Assembly (NCBI RefSeq): GCF_001751245.1
Contig: NZ_LJGU01000114.1
Location: 156,244-220,243, forward strand
DNA: 64,000 nt
Origin: Streptomyces oceani
GTDB taxonomy: Bacteria > Actinomycetota > Actinomycetes > Streptomycetales > Streptomycetaceae
Reading direction: 5' to 3'
The notes beneath the pieces were generated by a model. That model worked only from the letters and a program-made list of their open reading frames with translations, searched no databases and was not told the DNA's origin. Below, piece by piece: positions 51,141-58,919 of this stretch. Every line of letters begins with the position of its first letter. The stretch's first letter is position 1. The position numbers and the translations under genes are program-made.

Positions 51141-51411
51141 GCCTGGTTCTCCTCACCCGCGTCCGTCCCCGCGTCCGTCCCCCGGCGTCACTCGTGTCGG
51201 CGAAGACCGGCCGGTGCCGCCGCGCGGACCCTCTCCACTCTTGCACAGCGCCGGACACCGTGCGTGACGCGCTGCCCGGTCGGCCCCCGGGGGCGGGCAC
51301 ACGCCGTACGCTCGAGGCAGCGGCGCTCGCCCGGGCGGGGTCCCGCGGACCGGCCCGTGCGGGGCGCGGCCGAGCGCGGTTGCCGGACGCCCACGCGGGA
51401 GAGGAGCACGT

Positions 51412-52182
51412 GTGCCGGTGCAGGTCACCTGGTGGGGACACGCCACCGCGACAGTGCGCGACTCGGGCCTCAGCGTGCTCACCGACCCGCTGTTCGTACG
51501 CCGCCTGGCGCACCTGCGCAGGCGGCGGGGCGCGCTGCCGCCCGCCTCGGCGGCGGCAGCGGCCGACGTGGTGCTGGTGTCCCATCTGCACGCCGACCAC
51601 CTGCACCTGGGCTCGCTCGCCCGGCTCGCGCCGGGCACTCCGGTGGTGCTGCCGAAGGGGGCGTCGAGGGCGGTGCCGGGGCTGCGCCGATTGCGGAGGT
51701 TCCTCGCGCTGCGCGAGGTGCTACCGGGCGATGTCCTACGGGTCGGCGCGTTGCGGGTGCACGCGGTGCCGGCCGCGCACGACGGGCGGCGGCTGCCGTA
51801 CGGGCCGCAGCAGGCTCCGGCGTTGGGCTACGTGGTGGAGGGCGAGGCCCGGACGTACTTCGCCGGCGACACCGGCTTGTTCGACGGCATGGCGCGGGCG
51901 GTCGGCCCGGTCGATACGGCGCTGCTGCCGGTCGGCGGCTGGGGGCCGTACCTGGGCCACGGGCACCTGGACGCCGGACGTGCGGCGCGTGCGCTGCGCT
52001 GCCTGACGCCGCGCTGGGCGGTGCCGGTGCACTACGGCACGTACTGGCCGATCGGGATGGACGCCGTGCGCCCGCACGAGTTCCACGCGCCCGGCGACGA
52101 GTTCGTGCGGCTGTCCGCCCAGCTGGCGCCGGGGGTCGAGGTGCGCCGGCTGGGGCACGGCGAGACGCTACGGCTGGGCTGA
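51412..52182 (+). CDS. MBL-fold metallo-hydrolase (UlaG/NAPE-PLD-like)
   Basis: A 256-residue cytosolic protein of the metallo-beta-lactamase fold. The main metal motif is VLVSHLHADHLHLGSL (HxHxDH); further ligands lie in VPAAHDGRR, YFAGDTGLFDG and VPVHYGTYWP. Starts QVTWWGHATATVRDSGLSVL, typical of lactonase/phosphodiesterase-like members. Hydrolyses an unknown phosphoester, lactone or amide. GTG at 51412 after GAGGAG. Divergent from the phosphatase gene and followed 6 nt later by a DedA gene, probably co-transcribed. Confidence 0.9.
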   Translation: MPVQVTWWGHATATVRDSGLSVLTDPLFVRRLAHLRRRRGALPPASAAAAADVVLVSHLHADHLHLGSLARLAPGTPVVLPKGASRAVPGLRRLRRFLALREVLPGDVLRVGALRVHAVPAAHDGRRLPYGPQQAPALGYVVEGEARTYFAGDTGLFDGMARAVGPVDTALLPVGGWGPYLGHGHLDAGRAARALRCLTPRWAVPVHYGTYWPIGMDAVRPHEFHAPGDEFVRLSAQLAPGVEVRRLGHGETLRLG

Positions 52183-52188
52183 GGGACG

Positions 52189-52869
52189 ATGAGCAGCGGC
52201 ATGGGGCAGTACGACGCCGGCACCGCCCAGGCGCCGGAGTTCCTCGCCGTGCTGGGGTTGTTGCCGCCCGGGTCGACACAGCCGGCGCTCGGCTATCCGT
52301 CGCTGTTCCTGCTGGTGATCTTCGGTGCGCTACTGCCGGTGGTGCCCACGGGTGCGCTGGTCAGCGGGGCGGCGGTGGTGGCGGTGCATCACAGCGCGCC
52401 GGCGCTGTCCCTGCTGGCCGTCTTCGTGGTGGCCGCGCTGGCCGCCTTCCTGGGCGATGTGAGCCTGTACTGGCTCGGCCAGCGCGGGCTGCGCTCCCAG
52501 AACGGCTCCCGCTGGCTGGAGCAACTGCGGGCCCGTGCCGCTCCCGAGCGGCTGGCGCAAGCGCGGGAGAAGCTGGCGGATCACGGTGTGGCGGTGCTGG
52601 TGGTGTCCCGGCTGGTGCCGGCGGGACGGATTCCGGTGATGCTGGCCTGTCTGCTGGCCCGGATGCCGCTGACCGGATTCGTACGGGCGGACGCGCTGGC
52701 CTGTCTGGCGTGGACGGCGACCTACCAGTTGATCGGGGTCACCGGCGGTTCGCTCTTCCCCCAGCCCTGGCAGGGCCTGGTCGCGGTGGTCGCGCTGACG
52801 GTGTTGGTCAGCGCCGCTCCGTCGATCGGGCGGCGCCTGCGGCGGACGAACCGGGACACGGTGCGCTGA
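52189..52869 (+). CDS. DedA family membrane protein (VTT domain)
   Basis: A 226-residue protein with five to six hydrophobic helices. DedA/VTT proteins move lipid carriers (undecaprenyl phosphate or phosphatidyl lipids) across the membrane. Core blocks: LVIFGALLPVVPTGALVSGAAV, AFLGDVSLYWLGQRGL, VLVVSRLVPAGRIPVMLAC and WTATYQLIGVTGGSLF. The usual acidic residue of the first re-entrant loop is replaced (PTGAL), common in this branch. ATG at 52189, GAGGG upstream. Forms a pair with the MBL-fold gene. Confidence 0.87.
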   Translation: MSSGMGQYDAGTAQAPEFLAVLGLLPPGSTQPALGYPSLFLLVIFGALLPVVPTGALVSGAAVVAVHHSAPALSLLAVFVVAALAAFLGDVSLYWLGQRGLRSQNGSRWLEQLRARAAPERLAQAREKLADHGVAVLVVSRLVPAGRIPVMLACLLARMPLTGFVRADALACLAWTATYQLIGVTGGSLFPQPWQGLVAVVALTVLVSAAPSIGRRLRRTNRDTVR

Positions 52870-52884
52870 CCCCGCGCTGGTCAG
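52866..52884. terminator. short hairpin after the DedA gene
   Basis: CTGACC (52866-52871) and GGTCAG (52879-52884) pair around CCGCGCT, overlapping the stop codon; the opposing gene ends 30 nt further on. Confidence 0.35.
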
Positions 52885-52913
52885 GTCGTTCCGACCGGTC
52901 CGATCCCGCCCGG

Positions 52914-54104
52914 TCACGCCGTTCCGGCACCGTCTCCCAGCAGCTCGGCCAGCTCCGTACGCACCCGGCGCACCGCCGCCTCCTCCGGCACCTGCTCCGG
53001 CACCTGCTCTGGCCCTGCCGCACGCTCCGTACCCAGCACGTCCGCCGACAACCGCACCCGCAGCCCGCCCGGTTCGTCGCCGAAGCGGTGACCGCCGCTG
53101 ACATACGGACCCAGCCGGCGTACGAGTTCCGCCTCCAGCCCCGGAGCGTCCGTCACCCCGCGAGCCGCGAGCCGCGAGCGCCACTGCTCCAGGTCCGCGT
53201 ACAGGAACCAGCCCACCCTCGGTGGCCGACACAGCGCGCCCGCCTCCGTCAGGACGGTGTGCAGCGCCGCGGCACGCGCGCCGTACACCGCGGACTCGGC
53301 GGCCAGCCGCTTCCGTACGGCCGCCGGCTCCGTCAGCGCCGCGGCGATCGCCGCGTCGTCCGCGCCGTGCGGGCCCGCGTGCAGGGTCTCCAGGATCTCG
53401 CGCACCCGAGCGCTCAGCCGATGCCCGTACGGGCTGGCCGGAAAGCGCGCGATGCCCGCCTGCGGACCATCGGGCAGCAACGACACCTCAAGCCCCGCGA
53501 GCACGACCACGGAGTCACGTCCACCGTGGCCCAACATCTCCGCCGGGCTGACGACCACGGTCTCCCGCGGGTCATGGGCGGTGTCCCGCCAGCTCTCGTC
53601 GCTGATGATCAACAGGCCCTCGTCCACGGCGGCCTCGCAGACCTCGTGCAGGAGCTCGGGACTGGCGATCGTCCCCGTGGGATCGTCGGCCACGGAGAGC
53701 AGCAGCACCCGGGGAGCGCCGCCGCCGGCACGGACCCGGCGCACGGTCTCCCGCAGTGCGACCGGATCGGGAATTCCGCCGCACTCGGCGGGCACCGAAA
53801 CCGGGTGCGCCTGCCGGGAGAGCAGCCCGGCCTGCGCCGCGTGCCAGTCGGCGGTGGGGCAGGGCAGCAACACGTCGCCACGCGCGGGCACTCGGGGGTG
53901 GCGTGCGGCGAGACCGAGCGTGGCCGGAGCGTCCGCCGAGTCCGCCGGATCGGCCTGATCCCGGGTCCCGTCTCCTACCGCGGCCAGTAGCGCCAGCAGC
54001 AGCAACGCGGCACCGGGAGCGGCGACCACCTGCTCCGGCTCGGTGCTCAGACCCCGTCGACGCCAGTAGCCGCAAGCCGCCGTCACCGTGTCCGACTGCC
54101 GCAT
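52914..54104 (-). CDS. Aminotransferase class I/II-fold protein lacking an evident catalytic lysine
   Basis: A 396-residue protein with the overall layout of a PLP-dependent aminotransferase: DPTGTIASPELLHEVCEAA (in the NPTG place), LIISDESWRD (cofactor Asp) and VSGGHRFGDEPGGLRVRLS near the end. Where family members have an SxSK motif holding PLP, this protein reads VVVLAGLEVSLLPDGPQ, with no lysine. An Ala/Asp-rich insert lies near residue 50. Either the enzyme is inactive and has become a binding or regulatory protein, or it uses another residue. ATG at 54104 follows GGAGG. Standing alone. Confidence 0.78.
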   Translation of the reverse strand: MRQSDTVTAACGYWRRRGLSTEPEQVVAAPGAALLLLALLAAVGDGTRDQADPADSADAPATLGLAARHPRVPARGDVLLPCPTADWHAAQAGLLSRQAHPVSVPAECGGIPDPVALRETVRRVRAGGGAPRVLLLSVADDPTGTIASPELLHEVCEAAVDEGLLIISDESWRDTAHDPRETVVVSPAEMLGHGGRDSVVVLAGLEVSLLPDGPQAGIARFPASPYGHRLSARVREILETLHAGPHGADDAAIAAALTEPAAVRKRLAAESAVYGARAAALHTVLTEAGALCRPPRVGWFLYADLEQWRSRLAARGVTDAPGLEAELVRRLGPYVSGGHRFGDEPGGLRVRLSADVLGTERAAGPEQVPEQVPEEAAVRRVRTELAELLGDGAGTA

Positions 54105-54326
54105 CCGTATCCGCCTCCCGCGAACCGTGCCCGACCGCCCGACCAGTCACTGCCCACGCCTGACCGACGTCGCGACGGAACCGCGTCGCGCGCGCTCGCA
54201 CGGCGACCCGTGCGTCCACTCTCTGCCCCGGCACCTCGGCTGTCCAGCGGATGCGTATCCGAGTGGCACTCGGAACCCTGGAAGCCACTGGAGCCGCGCG
54301 ACCCGCCGGCCACGGGATGCGTCAGG

Positions 54327-54830
54327 TCAGGGCACCGCGGTCAGTTCGGTGAAGGTGCCCGCGCGAGCGCGCGCGGCGAGTTCGTCCAGTGCCTGACGGG
54401 CCTGTCCCGCGGCCTCCGGATCCGTTTCGGGCAGACCGCTGGCCAGGAACTCGTCCTCGTCCAGCCGGAGCGCCGCGCTCCCGTCGGCCGGTACCCACAG
54501 GTCCAGCTCCAGGTCGACGCTGGTCAGTTCGCCGTCCCGGACGCACGCCGGCCGCGCCATGTCGCAGTACCAGCCCTTACGCCGTCCGTCGGCCGCCCGT
54601 ACCTCCTTGACGGCGTACCAGCGGTCTCGCCAGTAGTGCTCGGTGAACACGTCGCCGTGCTCGAAACGCACGAAACCGAAGTCCCGGACGGGCGGGCCCG
54701 CCCACGGCGCCCGTACGGCCGCCCGTGTGCCGTCGTCGTCCAGCGCGGTCGCCGGATAGCGCACATCGGCCCGCCCGTGCTTGCGGAGGATCACCGTCAC
54801 GGGCTCGCCGGCCGTCAGCATCGCGTCCAT
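54327..54830 (-). CDS. DUF402 family protein (nucleotide phosphatase-like)
   Basis: A 167-residue protein of the DUF402/FomD-like group (PF04167). Visible blocks: VTVILRKHGRADVRYPATAL, VRFEHGDVFTEHYWRDRWYA, GWYCDMARPACVRDGE, VDLELDLWVPADGSAALRLD and DEDEFLASGLP, the acidic residues likely binding metal. Some relatives remove nucleotides from phosphonates or act on nucleoside diphosphates. The start ATG at 54830 may instead be the ATG three codons later. Nothing co-transcribed is obvious; 220 nt without a gene separate it from the aminotransferase gene. Confidence 0.83.
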   Translation of the reverse strand: MDAMLTAGEPVTVILRKHGRADVRYPATALDDDGTRAAVRAPWAGPPVRDFGFVRFEHGDVFTEHYWRDRWYAVKEVRAADGRRKGWYCDMARPACVRDGELTSVDLELDLWVPADGSAALRLDEDEFLASGLPETDPEAAGQARQALDELAARARAGTFTELTAVP

Positions 54831-54943
54831 GCGACCAGCGTGCTGCACCGGACCTCGATCGGGCACCCGGTTTTCCGTCTCGTGACGGGGACCGTCCGGC
54901 ACGCGCCGCCTGGAGCCTGAGTGACGGCGCCCGCCACCCGGCG

Positions 54944-55165
54944 TCAGGCACCGCGCGCCCGCGCGCCCGCCCGCGTACGCCCCGGCGCCACCGGGCGTCG
55001 GGGATGCCGGCGGAGGTACTCGCCCTCCAGCTCCGCCATGCGAGCGTTGTGCCTTCCCAACGCGTCGTTCGATCCGTGCAGCAGGGTGTCGTGTCGGGTG
55101 CGGTGAATCGTCTGCAGTTCCTTGACAAGCTGTGCGTCGGACAGATCCCGCGGGTCGATGCCCAT
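54944..55165 (-). CDS. DUF6158-like small protein
   Basis: A 73-residue protein starting MGIDPRDLSDAQLVKELQTI, then HRTRHDTLLHGSNDAL and a helical region with RMAELEGEYLRRHP; the C-terminus is basic. This matches my memory of the DUF6158 family found in actinomycetes. The start is ATG at 55165, with GAGGAGG 7 nt upstream; a second ATG at 55170 is out of frame. It diverges from the baeRF2 gene with only about 67 nt between, so both may share a stress promoter. Function unknown. Confidence 0.8.
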   Translation of the reverse strand: MGIDPRDLSDAQLVKELQTIHRTRHDTLLHGSNDALGRHNARMAELEGEYLRRHPRRPVAPGRTRAGARARGA

Positions 55166-55232
55166 CCCATGCCCTCCTCGTGTCGCTCCTCGCTGTCTGG
55201 GTACCCGATCCTGGCGAGCCAAGGAGAAACTC

Positions 55233-56471
55233 ATGGAAGTCGGCTTCCTCAGTCCGCTCTTCGACCGCCCCGGCCCCTGGGCCTCGGTGTATCTCGACAC
55301 TACGGCGCTCAGTCCGGACCCTCATCCGCGAGCGGAACGCGCCGCTCACGCCGCCTGCGCTCGGCTGCGCGGGCAGGGCGCCGACCCACGCACCTGCCGG
55401 GCGGTGTACGAGGCCATGACGACACCAGCGGAACCACCCGCGCCGCCGGGCCGGGCGATCTTCGCCACGGACGGCACGGTGGTGCTGGCGCCGCCGCTGG
55501 CCACGGCACCCGACGGGGGGCCGCACGCCTGTTGGGAGGCCCTCCCGCACACCGGACCACTGTTGGAGCTCGCCGAGACGAACCCGGCCTGTGTGGTGGC
55601 CCGCGTCCGTCCGGACGGGGCGACGTTCGAGCTGCACGGTCCGTACGGCGTGCTCGACGCGGGCCGGGTGCGCGGCGACTGGCCGGTGCACCGCAGCAGC
55701 CCGGCGGACTGGTCGGTGTGCCACTTCCGCCCAACCGAGCCGGACGACGACACCCGCGGCGCCGAGTTGGTGGCCGACGGTATCCGGAACTGCGCCGCGC
55801 GTACCAGGCCCGAACTGGTGATACTCGCCGGAGACCGCGCCGTACGCATGGCCGTGCTCGAGCGGTTGCCGGCCGGGCTGCGTTCCCGGACCGTGCACGC
55901 CGACGAGCGGACCGGCACGGCGGACGGCCCGCCGCAGGTGGCGGGCGAACGGGGTGGCACGACCGACCCGATCGCCCCCGAGGTCGCGCGGATCCGCGCC
56001 ACGCACGGCCGCCGGCACGCCCGTAGCACCATGGAGTGCTTCCTGTCCGGACGGCTGCCGACGGACGACGGGCGGATCGCCGCCGCCGAGGGCGTGCCCG
56101 CGCTGATAGACGCCGCGCGGCAGCACCGTATCGGCTCGCTGATCGTGCGGCCGGAGGGCGTCGACCTGCATCGGGAGGTGTGGGTCGGCCAGGACCCGGA
56201 GCAGTTGGCCGTGCGGCCCACCGACGCCCAACTGCTCGGTGGCCAGCAGCCGGCGACCGCCCGTGCCGACGACGCGCTGGTGCGTTCGGCCGCCACCTCC
56301 GGCGCGGAGGTGTTGTGCGTACGCCCGTACGAGTTGGCCCCGGGCACCCCGGACGGGCTGCCGTCCGGGGGACTCGGGGCGCTGCTTCGCTGGCCGTACG
56401 GCGCGGCCCCGGAGACGACTCACCGCAGGGAAGGAGGCGGCCGCGATGGCGGACATGCAGCGCGGCAGTGA
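55233..56471 (+). CDS. baeRF2 domain protein (Rv2629-like, eRF1-type ribosome factor)
   Basis: A 412-residue protein of the bacterial archaeo-eukaryotic release-factor-like group. Recognisable parts: LFDRPGPWASVYLDTTALSP at the start, RAIFATDGTVVLAPPL, DWSVCHFRPTEPDDD, ELVILAGDRAVRMAVLERL, DAARQHRIGSLIVRPEG and TSGAEVLCVRPYELAPGTPD. No GGQ peptidyl-hydrolysis motif is visible. The M. tuberculosis member Rv2629 is dormancy-induced and reported to bind ribosomes. ATG at 55233 after AAGGAG. Its end overlaps the DUF2795 gene by 26 nt, so they are one unit. Confidence 0.82.
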   Translation: MEVGFLSPLFDRPGPWASVYLDTTALSPDPHPRAERAAHAACARLRGQGADPRTCRAVYEAMTTPAEPPAPPGRAIFATDGTVVLAPPLATAPDGGPHACWEALPHTGPLLELAETNPACVVARVRPDGATFELHGPYGVLDAGRVRGDWPVHRSSPADWSVCHFRPTEPDDDTRGAELVADGIRNCAARTRPELVILAGDRAVRMAVLERLPAGLRSRTVHADERTGTADGPPQVAGERGGTTDPIAPEVARIRATHGRRHARSTMECFLSGRLPTDDGRIAAAEGVPALIDAARQHRIGSLIVRPEGVDLHREVWVGQDPEQLAVRPTDAQLLGGQQPATARADDALVRSAATSGAEVLCVRPYELAPGTPDGLPSGGLGALLRWPYGAAPETTHRREGGGRDGGHAARQ

Positions 56472-56865
56472 TCGCGTGAACGTCCATCTGGACGACGAGA
56501 TCAAGAAGGAGATGCACGGGCGACTGCACTCGGGGCACCCGACCCGCGCCCAGCAGGAGAAGGACCCGGAGCCGGGCGCGGACGACGACTCCTGGCTGGC
56601 CGAACGCCCGCAGTCGGCCGGCAGCGGCCGGGACTCGGAGAGTGGCGAAGCGGAGACGGAGGCGGAGGAGTTGCGGTCGGATCTGGCGCGGCATCTCGGC
56701 CGTACGGCGTTCCCCGCGGACCGGCGGACCCTGGTGCGCACGCTGCTCGCCACCCAGGCCCCGGACGACTTGGTGGACACCGTACGGACACTGCCGCACG
56801 GTGGGGAGGAGTACCGCACCGTGCAGGAGGTCGTGGTCGCTCTCGGGCACCACCCGCGGGCGTAG
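56446..56865 (+). CDS. DUF2795 domain small protein
   Basis: A 139-residue hydrophilic protein. The N-terminal 80 residues are charged and look disordered (ERPQSAGSGRDSESGEAETE). The C-terminal 60 residues form the DUF2795 helical domain: LRSDLARHLGRTAFPADRRT, LVRTLLATQAPDDLVDTVRTL, GGEEYRTVQEVVVALG. ATG at 56446 has AAGGAGG 8 nt upstream and lies inside the end of the baeRF2 gene in another frame, so the pair is tightly coupled. Function unknown, perhaps stress-related with its partner. Confidence 0.82.
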   Translation: MADMQRGSDRVNVHLDDEIKKEMHGRLHSGHPTRAQQEKDPEPGADDDSWLAERPQSAGSGRDSESGEAETEAEELRSDLARHLGRTAFPADRRTLVRTLLATQAPDDLVDTVRTLPHGGEEYRTVQEVVVALGHHPRA

Positions 56866-56968
56866 GCCGGGTCGTTCACCTGGCGGTCTGCCGCCGTGGC
56901 GGGCGGGCGGCTGGCGGGCGCTGGCGGTGCCGGGCGCTCGGTCGCCGGTCAGGGCGAGTCAGTGTGAA

Positions 56969-57190
56969 TTAGGGCGAGGCGAGATCGTAGCCCGCCGCCT
57001 CCACCGCGGCACGCACGGCCGTCGGTGGAAGGTCCCGGTCGCTGTTCACCGTCAACGAGCCGCTCGCGACATCGACGGCCGCCGAGGTGACCCCGTCGAC
57101 GAGTTCGACCTCCTCCGTGACCGTGCTCGCGCAGCTGCGGCAGGCCATGCCGACGACCTGATAGGTGGACGTCCCCGCGGTCTCACTCAT
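56969..57190 (-). CDS. Heavy-metal-associated domain protein (copper-chaperone-like)
   Basis: A 73-residue single HMA domain (PF00403). Motif GMACRSCASTVTEEV has the GMxCxxC metal pair; VDVASGSLTVNSDRDLPPTA and VRAAVEAAGYDL complete the ferredoxin-like fold. It binds Cu(I) or a similar ion in the cytosol. ATG at 57190 overlaps the upstream gene by 8 nt. No copper ATPase is nearby, which is odd for such a chaperone; an in-frame extension to 57244 is not needed. Confidence 0.9.
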   Translation of the reverse strand: MSETAGTSTYQVVGMACRSCASTVTEEVELVDGVTSAAVDVASGSLTVNSDRDLPPTAVRAAVEAAGYDLASP

Positions 57191-57590
57191 GAGAGCCACC
57201 GTTGAGCGTGCGGGTGAATCCGCAGGAGCGGTGCATGCGGCCATCCGGCGTGAACTCGCAGAACTGCATGACCTCCGTGGAGATCAGCTTCTTCCGCATC
57301 GCCGCGTGGATGGTGAGCCGTGCCGCGATGCGGTTGCCGTCCGCGAGGGCCTCGTGCACCTCGAAGCGGGCCTCGTCGTCCTCGGCCAGGTGCTTGCGTA
57401 CGGGGTGGATGTGGGCGACGAGTTTGTCCCAGTTGAGTCGGACGCCGTCGCTGATCATCACGATGTCCGGGGTGTAGAAGCGGGCCATCGCCGGTGCCGG
57501 GTCGCCGGAGCCCCGCACCACCTCCTCGTGGTAGGTGGTGAAGAATTTCGTCATGAACTGCTCAGGGGTGCTCTGCACCAGTGACCTCAT
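57183..57590 (-). CDS. NTF2/SnoaL-like protein
   Basis: A 135-residue small alpha+beta protein. The segment FMTKFFTTYHEEVVRGSGDP, YTPDIVMISDGVRLNWDKLV and CEFTPDGRMHRSCGF suit the nuclear-transport-factor-2 / SnoaL fold, which hosts ketosteroid isomerase-like and cyclase enzymes. Catalytic residues cannot be assigned. ATG at 57590 after GGAGGGAG. Upstream is a divergent TetR gene with shared operator sites; downstream the HMA gene overlaps. The TetR protein probably represses both. Confidence 0.8.
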   Translation of the reverse strand: MRSLVQSTPEQFMTKFFTTYHEEVVRGSGDPAPAMARFYTPDIVMISDGVRLNWDKLVAHIHPVRKHLAEDDEARFEVHEALADGNRIAARLTIHAAMRKKLISTEVMQFCEFTPDGRMHRSCGFTRTLNGGSHE

Positions 57591-57643
57591 GGCACTCCCT
57601 CCGGAGGCTGCGATCGGAGCGGGCCGAGCGGCACCACTCCGCT

Positions 57644-57700
57644 AACTCTTACATTCTGTAAGATATATCCGCCAGACAACACTGACAAGGTGTAAGAGTT
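57644..57700. promoter_or_regulatory. triple half-site operator between TetR and NTF2-like genes
   Basis: AACTCTTACA (57644-57653) and TGTAAGAGTT (57691-57700) are perfect 10-bp inverse complements, and TGTAAG (57657-57662) makes CTTACA-TTC-TGTAAG with the left one. The right copy runs into the TTG start codon of the TetR gene. The gap is unusually AT-rich (AGATATAT), suitable for divergent promoters. Likely TetR autoregulatory operator. Confidence 0.75.
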
Positions 57701-58301
57701 GACTCCTCCTCCGGCCCGCCGCGCCGACGCCGAACGCAGTCGAATCGCCGTGCTCGACGCGGCCCTCCACCTTCTCGGCGAGCGCCCCAGCGCGGGAATG
57801 GCCGCCGTCGCCGCCGCGGCCGGGGTCACCCGCCAGACGGTCTACGCGCACTTCTCCTCCCGGGACGACCTGGTCACGGCGGTCGTCGACCACATGACGG
57901 AGAAGGTGGTCCAGGCGATGGACGCCGTTGCTGCCGACGCAGGGCCGGCACCGGACGCGCTGTTCCGACTGCTGGACGCGACGTGGCGCGTCTCCGAGGC
58001 ATACCCGGCCCTGATCCAGCTCGGGGACCATCCGACACTGACCGAGCGGGACCGGACCCGCCACCAGCCGATCGCCGACCGCATCGCACAGGTGCTCCAG
58101 CGCGGCCGGGACGACGGCGTCTTCGACCCGACACCGCCGCTCTCCTGGCAGGTCGCGGCCGTCATCGCGCTCAGCCACGCCACCGGAGAGGAGGTCCGCG
58201 CCGACCGCATGCCCGCCGCGGAGGCGCAGCAGGCCCTGCGTTCCGGGCTCCTGCGGCTCCTCATGCCAGACACCGCGACCTCCGCGACCGAGCCGCCGTG
58301 A
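57699..58301 (+). CDS. TetR/AcrR family transcriptional regulator
   Basis: A 200-residue repressor. The DNA-binding helix-turn-helix is AAVAAAAGVTRQTVYAHFSSRDDLVTAVV (shown here only as its core VTRQTVYAHFSSRDDL). The C-terminal ligand domain is all-helical with TWRVSEAYPALIQLGDHPTL. The start is TTG at 57699, preceded by AAGGTGT and overlapping the operator copy. Divergent from the NTF2-like/HMA unit, which it most likely controls. The ligand is unknown. Confidence 0.92.
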   Translation: MTPPPARRADAERSRIAVLDAALHLLGERPSAGMAAVAAAAGVTRQTVYAHFSSRDDLVTAVVDHMTEKVVQAMDAVAADAGPAPDALFRLLDATWRVSEAYPALIQLGDHPTLTERDRTRHQPIADRIAQVLQRGRDDGVFDPTPPLSWQVAAVIALSHATGEEVRADRMPAAEAQQALRSGLLRLLMPDTATSATEPP

Positions 58302-58391
58302 CTTCGCTCCCGGCCCGCCACGACAGGCGCCGGCCGAGCCACTTCCAACGCGGCGCTGACCTCGCCACAACTGTCAACTAGGCTGCGCCAC

Positions 58392-58748
58392 ATGGACATT
58401 CTGGGGACTTCGCTGCGGGTCTGCGTCGACGATCTGGACGCCGCCGTGCCGGTGTACGAGAAACTGGCGGACGCGGAAGCGGCACGCTTCGAGAGCGGAC
58501 CTGTCTCGGTCGCCGCGGTCGGACCGTTCTTCCTGATGAGCGGCCCACAGGAACACCTCGACGTGCTGCGGAAGATCGCGGCCACGTTGGCGGTGCAGGA
58601 CGTGGACGAGGCGCTCGCCGATCTGAAGGCCGTCGGCGCCGACATCATCGCCGGCCCCAAACCGACTCCCGCCGGCCGGAACCTGGTCGCCCGGCACCCG
58701 GACGGCTCGGTGTTCGAGTACGTCGACCGGCAGGGTGCCGGGAGCTGA
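58392..58748 (+). CDS. VOC family protein (glyoxalase-like)
   Basis: A 118-residue single VOC domain: LGTSLRVCVDDLDAAVPVYE at the start, FFLMSGPQEHLDVLRKIA, DVDEALADLKAVGADIIAGP and the closing NLVARHPDGSVFEYVD. Family roles include small-molecule binding, resistance and dioxygenation; metal residues are not clear here. ATG at 58392 lies 90 nt after the TetR stop on the same strand; it may be read together with the regulator gene. Ligand unknown. Confidence 0.82.
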   Translation: MDILGTSLRVCVDDLDAAVPVYEKLADAEAARFESGPVSVAAVGPFFLMSGPQEHLDVLRKIAATLAVQDVDEALADLKAVGADIIAGPKPTPAGRNLVARHPDGSVFEYVDRQGAGS

Positions 58749-58919
58749 GCCTCCGAAGCACCTGAGAGCCACGACGGTACGTCCGGCGCTCTGGCAGAGT
58801 CCGCGGCGGTCCGGCCGCTGTCGGGTGCGCTGCCGGACGCCGGCCCGCGCGTCGCGGTGACCGCCGGGGGCGGGATCGGCTCTCCTCAGCACGGGCAGTA
58901 CGGGCGTACCGTCTCCCGT

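Noticed and set aside
49821-53990. Open frame of about 1390 codons on the plus strand across four genes
   Set aside because: It runs through convergent and divergent genes with well-supported domains and itself shows only low-complexity sequence.
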